From Siphonodentalium dalli (Eukaryota; Mollusca; Scaphopoda; Gadilida; Siphonodentaliidae), in assembly GCA_032622095.1 (NCBI GenBank), contig CP136067.1, forward strand, positions 131,817,990 through 131,881,989: a stretch of 64,000 bases of DNA. The letters run 5' to 3'. A model generated the notes under the pieces. The model saw only the letters and a program-made list of their open reading frames with translations. It did not search any database and was not told the origin of the DNA. Both the position numbers and the translations under genes were made by a program. Of the stretch, positions 22,226-37,200 are shown one piece after another. Positions within the stretch are counted from its first letter, which is position 1, and every line of letters starts with the position of its first letter.

Positions 22226-25200
22226 CTGAAAAATAGAAATTAAAGTGTCAAAGACACTGTGGCTCAACTTGGGAAGGAGTTTAGAATAAAATGATAAAGA
22301 AGAAGGAAAGCCATAAAGTTCAAACATTTCACCAATAAATGAGGGCTGCAGGGTGTGCAGATGGATTCAAATTTGAAATCCAAGAAGACTGCTGGCAGCC
22401 ATGTTTTATAACAAATTTCAGCAATAATTGATGGCTCCAATCTAGAGGTCATCCTGAATATCCATATGAAGTTTGGTGACGATTGGATGAGGGATGTGGC
22501 CTGTAGGGTGTGCCAAATGATTTAGTCAGGCAAAGAGTAAAATCCAAGATGGCCACTGGCAGCTATGTTTTTTAACAAATTTCAGAAATAATATGAAGTT
22601 TGGTGATGAGGGGATGTGGCCTGTAGGGTGAGGCAAAGGAAATTGTTGATGGACGACGGACACCAACCCACGGGAATAGCTCAAACTTTAAAAAGTAAAG
22701 TTCGGCTAAAAATAGCTTTCATAAGTGAATAACCCTGGAAATAGTGTGTCTGACATTTGCAGAATGAGGTTCCCAGAGGGTGAATTTAGTGATGCTATCA
22801 TGCACAGCGGGCTAGCCAGTCTCTATAAAAAGACGAAGAAAATCCAAACAGATTTACGTCTCTAGATCTGTGATTCACTTTTCATTTTCTAAAATGCTGC
22901 GGCTTTCCCAAGATGACAAATATATTGTTTGATTTGTTTCCATATTTGGAGTGCATGTCTGGCATAGTGAACATTTGTGAGAAATGAAGTAGTTAGTGGT
23001 AATTATAAAAATAATAAAATGCGAAAGAATAATCAGTAATAAATATAGCTGACATAAAAATTCAAAAGATGAAGTCTATTAGATTGCGATGAGTATAACA
23101 CATTATCAAGCCTTGAAATAGTGTGCCTGTCATTTGCAGAATGAGGTCCCCAGAGGGTGAATTTGGTGATGCTAGCCCACTATGCGGGGTAGCATCACTA
23201 AATTCACCCTCTGGGGACCTCATTCTGCAAATGACAGACACACTATTTCAAGGCTTGCACATTATCAATGTGTTGCCTGTATTATAACATTCGTTGTGTT
23301 TCGCTATTGGGAAAATTGCCATAATGTCATTGACCTCCGATCTCGCAATTTAAATTTGAAGTGTCAATGACACTGTAATTCAACTTGGAGAGGAGTTAAT
23401 TTTTTGCTCAGTAATGAAAAGAATGATCAAGAAGAAGTCACACTGAAGATCCAAATAAACTTTGATCATGATCGGCTGAGGGATATGGTCTATAGGTTGC
23501 CAAAGGATTTAGTAATACAAAGAGTAAATTTCGAGATGACCACTGGCGGGCATGTTTCTCAAAAAATTTTGGTCAAAATAGGAGGCTCCTATCTAGGTCA
23601 CCCCGAAGATCCATATGAATATAATAATGCTAACTACAGTCAACAATAAAATTGTGCAAAATGTGTTATTTATCAACATTTTGTTCAATGAAATTTGGCT
23701 GGATTGTCAAATATTTAACACCCAACGCCACTTTATTTTAGAGTTGTCCATCTTCATCCGCAATTTGGTTCGAGACCGTCGGCGTGACAAATATTTGCCA
23801 GGCCCTCAAAAATTACATATCTCGGTAAATAAAAAATTAAAAAAATCGATATCTGATCACTCTTGAGATTTGACGGGTGGGTTCCTCGACTTGAATCAAA
23901 TATTTTTTATGTCCAAAGTCAACGAAATAGTTATTTGGGAGTATTAATTCGGATTATGCATCTTTTAAATGACTTTATATTTGCCATACATGTGCACTGT
24001 GTGTGTCTATACAAGCTTGAGTTTAGTGTATCTGTCATTTGCAGAATGAGGTCCCCAGAGGGTGAATTTAGTGTCGATATCCCACATAGTGGGTTTATAT
24101 AAGCATCACCAAATTCACACTCCGGGGGACCTCATTCTGCATGGCCTCATCTGCTATGGGACACATAGACTCAGACTGAAGTTCCCAAATGGTGAATATT
24201 TGATGTACACCCATTGGGAACCTCGATTATGCAATGTGCCGTCTGCCACTTTGGAGATATAGAGAGGGTGAATTTAGTGATTCTAGCCTACTATGTAGGA
24301 TAGCGTCACGAAATTCACCCTCTGGGGACCTCATTCTGCAAATGACAGGCACACTAAACTCAGGCTTGTGTACATAGGGAATAATATAACGTGTCCATCT
24401 CAAAAACTCACTTTTTTGACAGTGCTTTATTGTTCAATCTCCATTTTGGACCAATGAATCTATTTTTTTTGTACCACGTGATTAAATAAATTTCAGTGCT
24501 AAAATGTTGCATCTCTGACTTTCAATAGAACCTGAATTTGGCAGAGTGCCAGCAAAGTTACTAGTTGGAAATAATGCTTTCTCACTCCGAGACGTGAACA
24601 TCTTATTTCTAGGATACTAGTAATTATTTGGTTAAAATAACATAGAAAATGGCGTGATTTGTGATTTTTGCATGTTAATATAATTGAAAACATGAAAACC
24701 ACTCAAGAATCAGCAAGAATTAATGGAATAAAAACAATAAAATTTTACACAAATTGTTCTATCTCTAAAGTGTTTTTTCCTGATTACACTGGATTACACC
24801 CAAGATATCACATGTATTGTCTCGAAACTCGTCATATAATAGTATTTTTACACCAGCTATCATAGCCTCTGTGTACTACCTTCCAAAACCCAATGAAAAC
24901 ATGTGAACCGGTGGGTCAAAACTTTAAACTCGAATTCCCACAAAAACGAAAATATGGAGATAGAACACTTTAGTTCTGTTAAACGCAAAAGCAAATAAAA
25001 ACATAATAATGGAATTTTGTCTTACCTAACGTAAAATATATAGAGGGGCTAAGAGACCCGTCTCCTCCTCCATTCCACCCCTGTATCCTTACAACGTAGA
25101 GCGTATCCTTCTCGATTTTATTCAGCACTTGTGAATACACCTTATCTGTTTCTACTTCAAATGCTATGCGGATGTCATCCTGAGCCTTGAACCATTTCAC

Positions 25201-28200
25201 CTACAAAACATTAAGTCATGTTGTAATCAAGTTTTGAAATTGGGGACCTCATTAATGCGTCTGTCACTTGCAGAATGAGGTCCCCAGAGGGTGAATTTAA
25301 GCAGGTTTATATAAGCATCACCAAATTCACCCTCTGGGGACCTCATTCTGCATGGCCTCATCTGCCATGGGAGACATAGACTCAGATTGAAGTTCCCAAA
25401 TGGTGAATATTGTGATGTACACCCATTGGGTACCTTGATTATTCAATGTGTCGTCTGCCAATTTGGGTATATAGAGAAACTAAATTAAAAAAGAAATAGA
25501 ATCAATGTGAAGAAGTTTCTATAAAAATTTTATAATAAAGAAACTTTCCAGAGAAGATGAGGCCAAAGCAGAATAAGGTCCACAGAGGATGAATTTAGCT
25601 ATCCCGCGTGTCGGACTAGCGTTACAAAATCCACCATCTGGGAACCACATTTTACATAGGCTGATTTCTTGAACCGAGGCAAAAATATTGCCCAGGCATC
25701 TTATCCTCAATTTCCCCAACTGGGTACCAAGGCATATGAATAAAGTGGTGCCCCTGTGGTAAAACTTGGGTATTGTGTTTATGACATGTTATAGCCATTG
25801 AGCAGTATCTACTGGGTGGTTATTCAATTACAATATTATAGCCAGCCTTGCATTGCGAAGTTAGAAGTAGTCTCATACAAACCTGTCCTGTTTAAATACA
25901 AAACGGTATTGGTTTTTGTCATACTTTACATCCATATTGTTCCATGTGGCAAGAGGTCTCGGATTCAAGAAGAACGCACAATGATTCAAAAATTGCCAAT
26001 ATTAAAATATAGTCCATGAGCTGGTAGGACCCCTGGTGCACCTCATAACTTAACTTCTTTGGTATTTTCATGTATCATAAGGTGTATTGTTCAGGAAAAA
26101 TGATGTTAACAGCAAATATTTTGGGCCCTAGTGTTCCTACTGGGTCAAAGTTTAACCTTACTCATGCAGTTACCATTTTTTTCCGATTATGATGGGTTGT
26201 GGGAAATGGTATTCCATATATGGGATGTCATTGTGATTGGATTTTAACAGTTGATATGTCATTTGGTAGGTATTGGAATACTCTATCCACTGGTAGCCAC
26301 AAATTTAAGATGTATTTATTGATGACGTCACCAGAGCTCAAAAGGTCACATGCAGGCAATGAAAACACAAATATAATAGTCTGGAAGCTGATAGGGTACC
26401 CCTACACCCCACGTCACAGGACTTAACTTCACCCCACTCATTTTCTTCCTTATTATGTCCCTCAACTTTTAAGCAATGTTCAACGAAAGAAAGTGGCTGC
26501 GTAGACACGAAACAAGATGGCGTCCAACATGGCCACCGTGTTTTAAGACGAGACACTATAAGTCAGTAAATAATAGAGAGAAAATCTTGACAAATGTATA
26601 CAAATGTATATATTGTTGTGAAGCTAACACAAAATGCTAGCATTTTATGGCAAAAATAGAGCTCCCTGGTAAACATTAGGGTACATGAAAATACCAAAGA
26701 TGTTAAGTTATGGGGGGGGGGGGGTGCTCCAGGGGTCCTACCAGCTTAATAGGACCAAATGGAACTAAGAAATTCTATCTACTTGAATTATAGACCACTG
26801 TGGTTATAGTGAGTAAGATCACCATTTTATTATATTCTTGCAAATAAAATAGCGGAAAATTACCAAAAACATAGGTCGTTTTATATATCTCTCAGAAGCT
26901 ACAGTGAAATACGATTTTGTTATTTCACTGTAGCTGGCGGTTTACGGAAGCACATTCGTGTCTGGAAAGAAATATTGAATTTTCTGCTGCTCATGAAAAT
27001 TTGTAATCTCTTTCATAACACTAATGAGATATTTCAGTATTCAAACAAAAACTGTAGGAATTCTCTATATATTCTGTAAATATAATTTAAATATTCTGTT
27101 GGGACATATGCATACTGGTATATGAGAGAGATGTCACTTCTCCCTGGGAAATAATAGAGAGAAGTGACACATTTTAGGGAGAAGATTCTCACAAATCGCC
27201 CTCTAGGCTGGTATCTGTAAGCCTGCAAATAGGGTGTCTGTCATTTGCAGAATGAGGTCCCCAGAGGGTGAATTTAGTGATGCTATCCCGCACAGTGGGC
27301 TAGCATCACCAAATTCACCCTCTGGAGACCTCATTCTGCTTAAGCCTCATCTTCTGGGAAGTATCTATAGTCTCAAATTAACATTGTTTTTAGTTATGTT
27401 TTCCCTTCTGAGAAGTTTCTATATCCCCTAATTTGCAGAAGATAAAATGCATAATCGAGGGTGCCCAATGGGTGAACATTATCAACTTCAACAGGGGAAC
27501 TTCAATCTCATCCTAGGTCAACCATAGCAGTTGAGGGACTAAGCAGAATGAGGTCCCAAGAGGGTGAATTTGGTGATGCTAGCCCACTATGCGGGGTAGC
27601 ATCACTAAATTCACCCTCTGGGGACCTCATTCTGCAAATACCAGACACGCTATTTGCAGGCTTGGATCTCTGAGACAACCTATGTTAATGGCAAATTAAG
27701 CACTTCCAGATTTTGATTGGTCAGTTGTCATGCAGATTGAAGGCAATAATTCCATGGCAATTCATGGTCCACGGAAACCCTGATAATGTGTTTTGTGGTA
27801 ATAACAATGTATACTTATAACTCTATATACTTAAGTATGTCCTTAATTGTACATATTAGTAGTGATACCCTGCCAAGGTACTAGTACGGTTTCCTCTACA
27901 TGCGACCACATGGTTACATATTACCTGCGGAATCCCTACTGATCTGCTGTGTGGTAATAATAAGAGTGTATACTTACTCTATATCCTTTAAGGGTGTCCT
28001 CGTACACATTTGTAGTGATACCCTGCCATGTTACCAGTACTGTATCCTCGCCATGTGACCACACAGTTACATATTTCGGGAAGGTTCCGGGAGCTGAAAA
28101 AATAATGCTAATGATACAAATGCGATTTTATAATTAAGTAATCAAATTAAGGTAAAATTAAAATGACAATGTAGCTAGACTTGGGGAGGTGTTAATTTTA

Positions 28201-31200
28201 TACTGAGCAGTCAATAGAATGACAAAGAAGGAAAGTAAACAAGTTTCATTAAAGGGCTTGTATCAGGTGGATGAAATTATTTTCATTTCAAACATTTCTT
28301 TAATAATTGTGGGCAGCAGGGTGTGCCGATGGCTGCTGTGGCCATGTTTTTAAAAACAAATTTCATGAAAAATCAATGGCTCCCATCTAGAGGTGGATGT
28401 AGTCATCCAGTCATTATCATATTAAAACATGCCTGTAAATTTCAAAACATTTCTTCAATAAACACGGACTGCATAAGGCCAATATAAATAAATTGCTAGA
28501 TTTACATCCAACTTTTTTAGAAAAAAGGGGCGGGAGGGCAAATTAATTTTTTGATGTTTTATTCTTACTAACATAAATGGTCATGGACAGTTCTAGATAT
28601 TGAAGAAGTATCCTATCTAATATATTACAAGGTGATTTACATTGTCCAATTTGATAAAAATAGACTTGCTAATGGGTCATTGAAATGTAATTTGATGATT
28701 AACCCTTTCATGACTGGAGATTCCTGATTTTTTGTGAAAACACTGTGCCAATACATTTGCTTATATATGTTCGCATATATAAGAGAATATATTGGCCTAA
28801 CAGTATTTATCTTGATCTTGTTAGGCAGTGCATTCTCTTATATATGCGAGGCTCCCTAAGGGCAACTCACATATATAAGAGAATGCACTGGCACATGATC
28901 TTTAATTCTGCACCAGCGCAGCTCCCGTCATGAAAGGGTAAAGGCATGACAAAAATATTCCCATGTTTTTAAAAAAATTGAGGAGGGGACTTAAAATAGG
29001 GTTGGGAGAGGATGAGCATCTAGCAATTTTTTTAAAGTGGCCTAATATGAAGTTTGGTAATGATCAAATGTGGGATATGGCAAGTAGGATTTTCTATATT
29101 TAGCGTGGGTTTTTCCAGACCAAATGGGGAAACCAATTGCCCAAATTCACTTTACCTATGTGCTTTGCAAACAATTCCTGCACTAAAAACTTATTGACAG
29201 AATGAAGAATTAGAGCGATAGTCTATTTGATTATTTTCACACTCAGCAAAAAAAAAAAAATAGAACTCTTGTGTTTGATTTGCCATGCATGTTGTCTTCA
29301 TGTGTGTTTAGACTAATGAGTTGATAAAATAATAAAATATTTCACATTATAGTTCTTTTGATCTAGTGGGACATTCCAAACTTAAGGTGCAAAATTATAC
29401 AAATTATGTTCGATATTTTGTATGCTTGATATAAAGGGCAACATGGGGCTCTGTTCGATTAGAATATATATTAATATCGTGCAAATCTACAAAATGTGTG
29501 TAAAATGTCGCCGGATGCAGTGGTCTTATCGAGGCATCAAGGGAGGTAAACCCTGCATTGAGTTTGGAAAAACTCAAGTGTGCGGTGACCTTTAACCCTT
29601 TCATGATGGGAGCTGAGATGGTGCAGCATTAAAGATCCTGTGCCAGTGCATTCTCTTATATATGTGAGTCTCCCATAGGGAGTCTCGCATATATTAGAAA
29701 ATACACTGGCTTACAAGGTCAAGGTAAATATTGTTAGGCCCATGTATTCTCTTATATATGTGAGGCTCCCTATGGGAGACTTGCATATATAAGAGAATGT
29801 ATTGACACAGGTTTTTTTGCAAAATTCCAGGAAGGTCCAGTCATAGAAAGGTTAAGAAACAGCTGATTGTTGCAGAGATACAGTAATGCACTTAGCAATC
29901 GACCCCTTAACCACAGCAGAATTATGGGTAACTTTTCAGGATTTAGTCGGAAATATGGCTTGTTACCATTCATCGGAAAGCTCTCCCCGAGAGCTTTCCG
30001 ATGAATGGCAACAAGCCATATTTCCGACTAAATCCTGAAAAGTTACCCAAAATTCTGCTGTGGTTAAGGGCGGATTACTTAGGGCATTACTGTATGGATG
30101 AAGATAAAGTAATTCAATTCACCAGCAAAGACTGTTTCTATGAGGTACTTCTCACTCCTGGGACCGAGGCCGGCAGTGTTGAAAACTTGCACATCAAACC
30201 AGTAGTTGTTATTCGCTTCAAAGCCAGTGGCGACGGCCGTATTTATACAGCACCCGTGAACTTTCATCATCTGCCATATTCCTGGTCGAGTCTGGTCCAC
30301 GTGCCACCAATTAACCTGAAGCAATCAAACATAAAAACATTATGAAATTAATCAATATATTCTGGAGATATAAAAGATCTGAGTTCTTGCGCAAGCCTGA
30401 GTTTATAAATATATAGTGTGCCTGTCATTTGAAGAATGAGGTCCCCATAGAGTGAAATTAATGATGCTATCCAGCATAGCGGGCTAGCATCACTAAATTC
30501 ACCCTCTGGGGAACTTATTTTGCTTAGGTCTCATCTTCTCTGAAAAGTTTCTTTATTATCAAATTTCTATAGAAACTTCTTCACATAGATTCTATTTCTT
30601 TTTTAGTTCTTTGGGAACTTGAATCTTAGTCTATGTCACCCATAGCAGATGAGGCCATGCAGAATGAGGTCCCCAGAGGGTGAACTTGGTTATGCTAGCC
30701 CAATGTGCGGGATTGCGCCACTAAATTAACCCTCTGGGGACCTCATTCTGCAAATGACAGGCACACTATGCTCAGGCTTGCCTGTATGTGAACTTGTATT
30801 TCGTTTCAAAATTTTGAGATTAAGTTTATTTTTGGTTGATCAAACATGAAGCTCATCTATGAATCGTTGTATGCATGCACAGTCCCAGAATATATGTGAG
30901 ATGTTCTCATTATTTCTGCATCGATTGCACTGGTCATCAGGTTTTACTTTTATTATTTTAAGAAATCTATTAGTTGATAATATCCTGGAATTAATCGTGA
31001 ACTGCAGGCTACTGAAATTAGACTCGGAGCAAGCCCATACAGAGGTGAAATGCCTCATTGGCATTTGCCCAGAAATAACAAGAGCATCATTAGGGCGTGG
31101 CAAAATACGCCCTTTAGCCATTTCGAATTGTACTATCACAAAATGAAATAATAATTTGAGCTTACAAAGAATATCTGATATACCCCTATTTTCAATGCCA

Positions 31201-34200
31201 AAATGCAGTCGAAAATTGGCCGTAACTCATGTAAAAATAATTGGAAGGAACCCTTATTCAAACTTGGCCTGTATATTTAGCTGGGAAATACACATAGGAA
31301 CTTGGTTCAGATCAAATAATCCAAACTGGAGTAATCGGTCAGAAACCAAAAATGTTAACAGAAGGTCAAATTATAAGTCGAAAAAGGGCCGTAACCCATG
31401 TAAATATAATTGTACGGAACACATATTCGAACTTGGCCTGTATTATTAGCTGCAAAATACACATACCAACTTTGGCTCAGATCAAATAATCTAAACTGTA
31501 GTTATCAATCGGAAACCAAAAATGTTAACGCATGGACAGATAGATAGACAAACAGACGGACGTACCAACATTTGGGGAGATATGTGGCTATTGAGTTATG
31601 TGGCTAAAATATTTATGTGGCTATCAAGTAGTGGATAAACTTTTATGTGGCTATCAAGAAGTTAAAAGTGATACAATTTTTGATTGTGGAGTCAGAACAT
31701 GTAGGAATTATAGCAGAAGTAGCTGATTGAAACCCAAAAACTTGTAAACAGCAACTAGGTCAGTTAAATAGGATAAACTGACAGGTCCGTGATTGGGTAG
31801 CTAGCCACATAACTGTCCGAACACCTCCTATTGACAGATCATGGATGTCTAAATCTATGGACTTTTTCTTTCCAACTATTAAGTGACCAAAAAATTAAAT
31901 ATGATGATAGGCCAAATAGATCATTTTAGAGGGTTGATCTCAACTCTGTTATGTGGCTATAGCCACGTAACGGAAATCAGCCACCCAACTATCCATTTTT
32001 CTTAAAATTGGCCACATAAACGTCAGATGTAAGCACAGACGGACACGACTCTAGGCCCATCGGCTCCCCCCCCCCCCCGGCGCCGGCAAAAGACCGTCCT
32101 CCTCACATACCCCCGCGGGGCACAGACTGATTACATAATACGACCCTTTTTCAAACAAACAAAATATTAATACGAGCACGCATGCTTTTAAAACAATTTG
32201 CCTGAGAAATTGACTTTGCATGGCCTAATAATATCAACTGGACAAAAAATTCAGAAATTTGTGGAGATATTCAAACCTGAAATCCTTTGATGGTTCCTCC
32301 AACAGCTTCTCTGGTGTTCTCTGGTGCGGTCCATGATGCCTGCATAGCAGTACTGTTATATCCTTGACCATTAACTTGAGTGCATGCAGTCGGCGGCACT
32401 GAAATAAATCAAACTCTTAATAATATATAACTTCTCTGGTGTCAGCCGAAGGTGTCCATGATACAAATTGTCCTTGTCGAGTATTTTTTGTACAGTTTTT
32501 CAAGCACTTGTATAAAATAAATGTCATATTATATGCATACTAGTCCCATATACTCAATTAAGTTATTGTATAGTCATTAGTCAGTGAGTGGCTTGAGTTT
32601 TTGTTTTTTTTACACATTGCCCAATCCACTATCCGTCAATTAATTTTATTTTGTCTTGTAAATGGAAATTCATGAGATAATTTATGGCTCCATACAGAAT
32701 ACATCTCCAACTCAAATTACTTATGTTTCTATATACATGTATATAGAAAATAACTCACTTTTCTCAGATGAGTATACTTCAGCAATTGTCGAGTTTGGCC
32801 CCCAACCCTTGATGTTCTTGGTACCAATTCGAACCTCATAGATGAGATAGTAATATTCTATGCCAACCTCTGCTACATGCTTCCTGTGCGTTCCCACAAG
32901 AAGTTCCTGAAACAGATCAAGATTTCAAATTCAGCAGTGTAATACCCTTTATATACAAGCCTGAAATAGTGTGTCTGTCATTTGCAGAATGAGGTCCCCA
33001 GAGGGTGAATTTAGTGATGCTACCCTGCATAGCGGGCTAGCATCACCAAATTCACCCTCTGGGGACCTCATTCTGCTTACACCTCAGCAGAATGAGGTCC
33101 CCAGAGGGTGAATTTGGTGATGCTAGCCCGCTATGTGGGGTAGCATCACTAAATTCACCCTCTGGGGACCTCATTCTGCAAATGACAGGCACGCTATTTC
33201 AAGGCTTGGACAAATACATGGAAAATATATAGATAGAACGACACAAGTGTGTGAACATGATAATGTTATTGCACGAGTTTGTTGTGACGCCTCGCATATA
33301 TAAGAGAATGCATTGGCTTAACACATTAAAAATTATAAAATTGTTAAAGAATGTAAGAAAAAATGGTAAAAAGTGTTTTTTTAGGCCAATGTATTCTCTT
33401 ATATATGCGAGGCGATCTATGGTCGACTCGCATCTATAAGAGAATGCATTGGCACAGGGCATAACTGTAACTATAACAATGTGGTCAAGGAGCCGGTTCC
33501 AATGATATCCATATTTGTATGATTCTATTGAGACAGACCGAAGATATTTTAGGCTGTTGAAGCTTTATTTGGCCGGTTTTGGCCGGTTTGTTGGGTAAAG
33601 GGTTAAACTAGAGGTGTGACTGTCCCAATGGGGCTAAGGATGCCCCCATGTTTTAAAACACTAAGATGTTTCACATGTCAGTAAACATTTAGTTAAAATA
33701 ACAGATTTCCATTGCAGGTGCACAACCCCCAGCCCCAACCTTAATCCTAAACCTATTGACCGAACAATTTTGGGATAAAATTATGCATGTTATGAAAATG
33801 TTGAAAAAGGGGAATAACTCCACAAAAAAAGTCAGACAAATATTATAATCACAGGTGCACAGGTTCCCATGGTACTAAATATCTGTGCCAAGTTTAAAAA
33901 CTATTGACCTAAAAATGTGGAATAAAAGGTCGGATAAAATTATACATGTTGCAAAACATTTCTAAGTCGAAATAGCTGGATAACTCCACCAAAAAAAGTC
34001 AGACAGGCATCATAGTCGCAGGTGCACAGGTTCCCATAGTACTAAATATCTGTGCCAAGTTTAAAAAAAATTGTCTTAAAAGTAGGAATAAATGCTCGGA
34101 CAATATTATGCATGTTATGAAAGTCGAAAAAAGGGGAATAACTCCACAAACAAGTCAGACAAACATCATAATCACAGGTGCACAGGTTCCCATGGTACTA

Positions 34201-37200
34201 AATATCTGTGCCAAGTTTAAAAACAATTGACCTAAAAATGTGAAATAAAAGGTCGGATAAAATTATACATGTTGCAAAAATTTTCTAAGTCAAAAAAGCA
34301 GGATAACTCCACCAAAAAAAGTCAGACAGACATCATAATCGCAGGTGCACAGGTTCCCATGGTCGTTGATGTCTGTGCCAAGTTTCATGGAAAATGATGA
34401 CAAAATAACTGAGTNNNNNNNNNNNNNNNNNNNNNNNNNNNNNNNNNNNNNNNNNNNNNNNNNNNNNNNNNNNNNNNNNNNNNNNNNNNNNNNNNNNNNN
34501 NNNNNNNNNNNNNNTTCCATCAATGTATCACATTATTATAATCAATAACTTTGAAAAATGATCAAGGAAATATGGGTTGATACAAAAATCGGACTTGGCA
34601 CTGAAAGGGTTAAACACAGGCGAACTCGAGGGGATATGATCGAGGTGTATAAGATCACAAATGACATCTATATTATATTATAAACATAAACATGTCTTCT
34701 TTGAGGATGCATTCTACAAAGGAACTCGCAGGCACAGTTGCAAAAGCACCAAGCAGCTAAATGTGTGTGTGAACACTTCTTCAGTCAAAGAGTTATTACA
34801 GAACGGAACGCTTTACCTGAACATAATGTAGCGGAAGATTCTGTGAAGGAGTTCAAAGAACGATTTGACAACATGTTCTGGGACCAGAAAAACAACTACG
34901 ACTAATAACTCATATCGTGCTCAGCTTACAAACACTACAACTCTAATTACTATAATTAAATATGATAACTGTATATATTAACGGGGTAGAAGTCATGGCG
35001 ATATATGTAGAAGACCCTGTGCCAATGCATTCTCTTATATATGCGAGTGGACATATGATCCAATAAGTATTAAAGGGGTACTGTACACTAAATCCAGCCA
35101 TTTATGGGACCATCTCCTTTTATACTCAACAGAATATATGCAACAAATGAATGAATTTGAGCCATGGATTAGTGCAAATTACACTTGCGTGCTCTATGAA
35201 CAATGCTAAAAACGTTGCAATTATAATGAAAATGATTTTATGGCCGGAGTCATAAAATAATTTTCATTATAATTACCATGTTGTTTGCAATGTCCATAGA
35301 GCACATGAGTGTATTTTGCACTAACCCATAGCTCAAATTCATTCATTTGTTACATATATTCTGTTGAGTATAATAGGAGATGGTCCCATAAATGACCGCA
35401 TTTAGTGTACAGTCCCCCTTTAACCCTTTACCCAACAGAACGGCCCTGTGCCAATGCATTCTCTTATATATGCGAGTCGACCATAGGTCGCCTCGCATAT
35501 ATAAGAGAATGCATTGGCTTAACACATTAAAAATTATAAAATTGTTAAAGAATGTAAGAAAAAATGGTAAAAAGTGTTAAAAAAAGATTTTTTTTAGGCC
35601 AATGCATTCTCTTATATATGTGAGGCGACCTATGGTCGACGCGCATATATAAGAGAATGCATTGGCACAGGGCATAACTGTAACCATCACAATGTGGTCA
35701 AGGAGCCGGTTCCAATGATATCCATATTTGTATGGTTTTATTGAGACAGACCCAAGATAATTTAGGCTGTTGAAGCTTTATACGGGCGTTTTTGGCCGTT
35801 TTGTTGGGTAAAGGGTAAGCAACACAAGAGCCAATCTCTTTGAAAAGCCGATGAAAATCCTATAATGGAATTACGTCTCTAGAAGTGTCCATAATTTTTC
35901 ATTTCTACGACAACGCGGCATTCCCAACATGACGTAACAACAAACCATTTCCAAATATGGAGTGCATTCCTGGTGTAGTAAATGTTTGTGAGACTCATGT
36001 TATTTAGAAATAGTTATAAATACAACTAGATTTGAAAGAATAATCAGTCATGAATATCGATGACTGATAAAAAACTCGAAGATGATGTCTCCTATATTTC
36101 GATGAGTAAAATGAATTATGGATATATCGCCTGTTCAGTTTTCCAACAATAGTTGAGTTTGACAATGTGTGGGGAAATTGTCAACACGTCATTGACCTCT
36201 GATCTCGGACGTGATCGGCTATGCCATAAACCAATGAAATCATGCAGTCTGTGCCACTCTCCCATGAAATGGAGGGAATCCCTTCAATACAGAAACTAAT
36301 TTTAATAGAGTGCGAGAAATGTAATTCCGATATATAGGATTTTCGTCGGCTTTTCAAAGAGACTTCACAAGAGCCTTTATAAAACCATTACTGTCTGTAT
36401 TGACACTCGGGGGTAACATTTTTGGAGGAAAAGATTTTTATAAAAGCCATAGGCTCATGGCTTGTTATCTAATCCTCATTTGAACTATGTTTTTTACTCA
36501 ATATGTATAATTGTCAATGTGTTGTTCTGTTCTTTTGTTCAAATAAATATTGTTTACACTAAAACCATTACTGTGAGTAATAACATGATTATGAACACTA
36601 AATGTATTTTAACCCTTTCAGTGCCAAGTCCGATTTTTGTATCAAACCATATTTCCTTGATCATTTATCAAATTTATTGATTATAATAATGTGATACATT
36701 GATGAAAAGAGCTCTTAGAGCTCTTTCCATCAATGTATCACATTATTATAATCAATAAATTTTAAAAATGATCAAGGAAATATGGGTTGATACAAAAATT
36801 GGACTTGGCACTGAAAGGGTTAAATATGCTGTTTGGACACTTGCAAACTTATATATGGGAGAGAAGTCACTTCTCCCTGGGATAAGTGGCACATTTTAGG
36901 GAGATGTCCCCCAAGTCGCCCTCTAGGCTGGTTCCTAACTCCCCCTTCCCCTGGGACCCCTTACAGTAATGCCGAAAGTAATTGACCACTTAACCACAGC
37001 AGAATTATGGGTCATATTTCAGGATTTAGTCGGAAATATGGCTTGTTGCCATTCATCGGAAAGCTCTCGGCGAGAGCTTTCAGATGAATGGCAACAAGCC
37101 ATATTTCCGACTAAATCCTGAAAAATTACCCATAATTCTGCTGTGGTTAAGTGGTCAATTACTTTCGGCATTAATGTACATTATTAGTGTACTTACATCA

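Noticed and set aside
27822-27937. A mutually exclusive alternative exon of contactin
   Set aside because: It has two in-frame stops and no donor GT at the expected place with a good consensus, so it cannot replace the functional exon.
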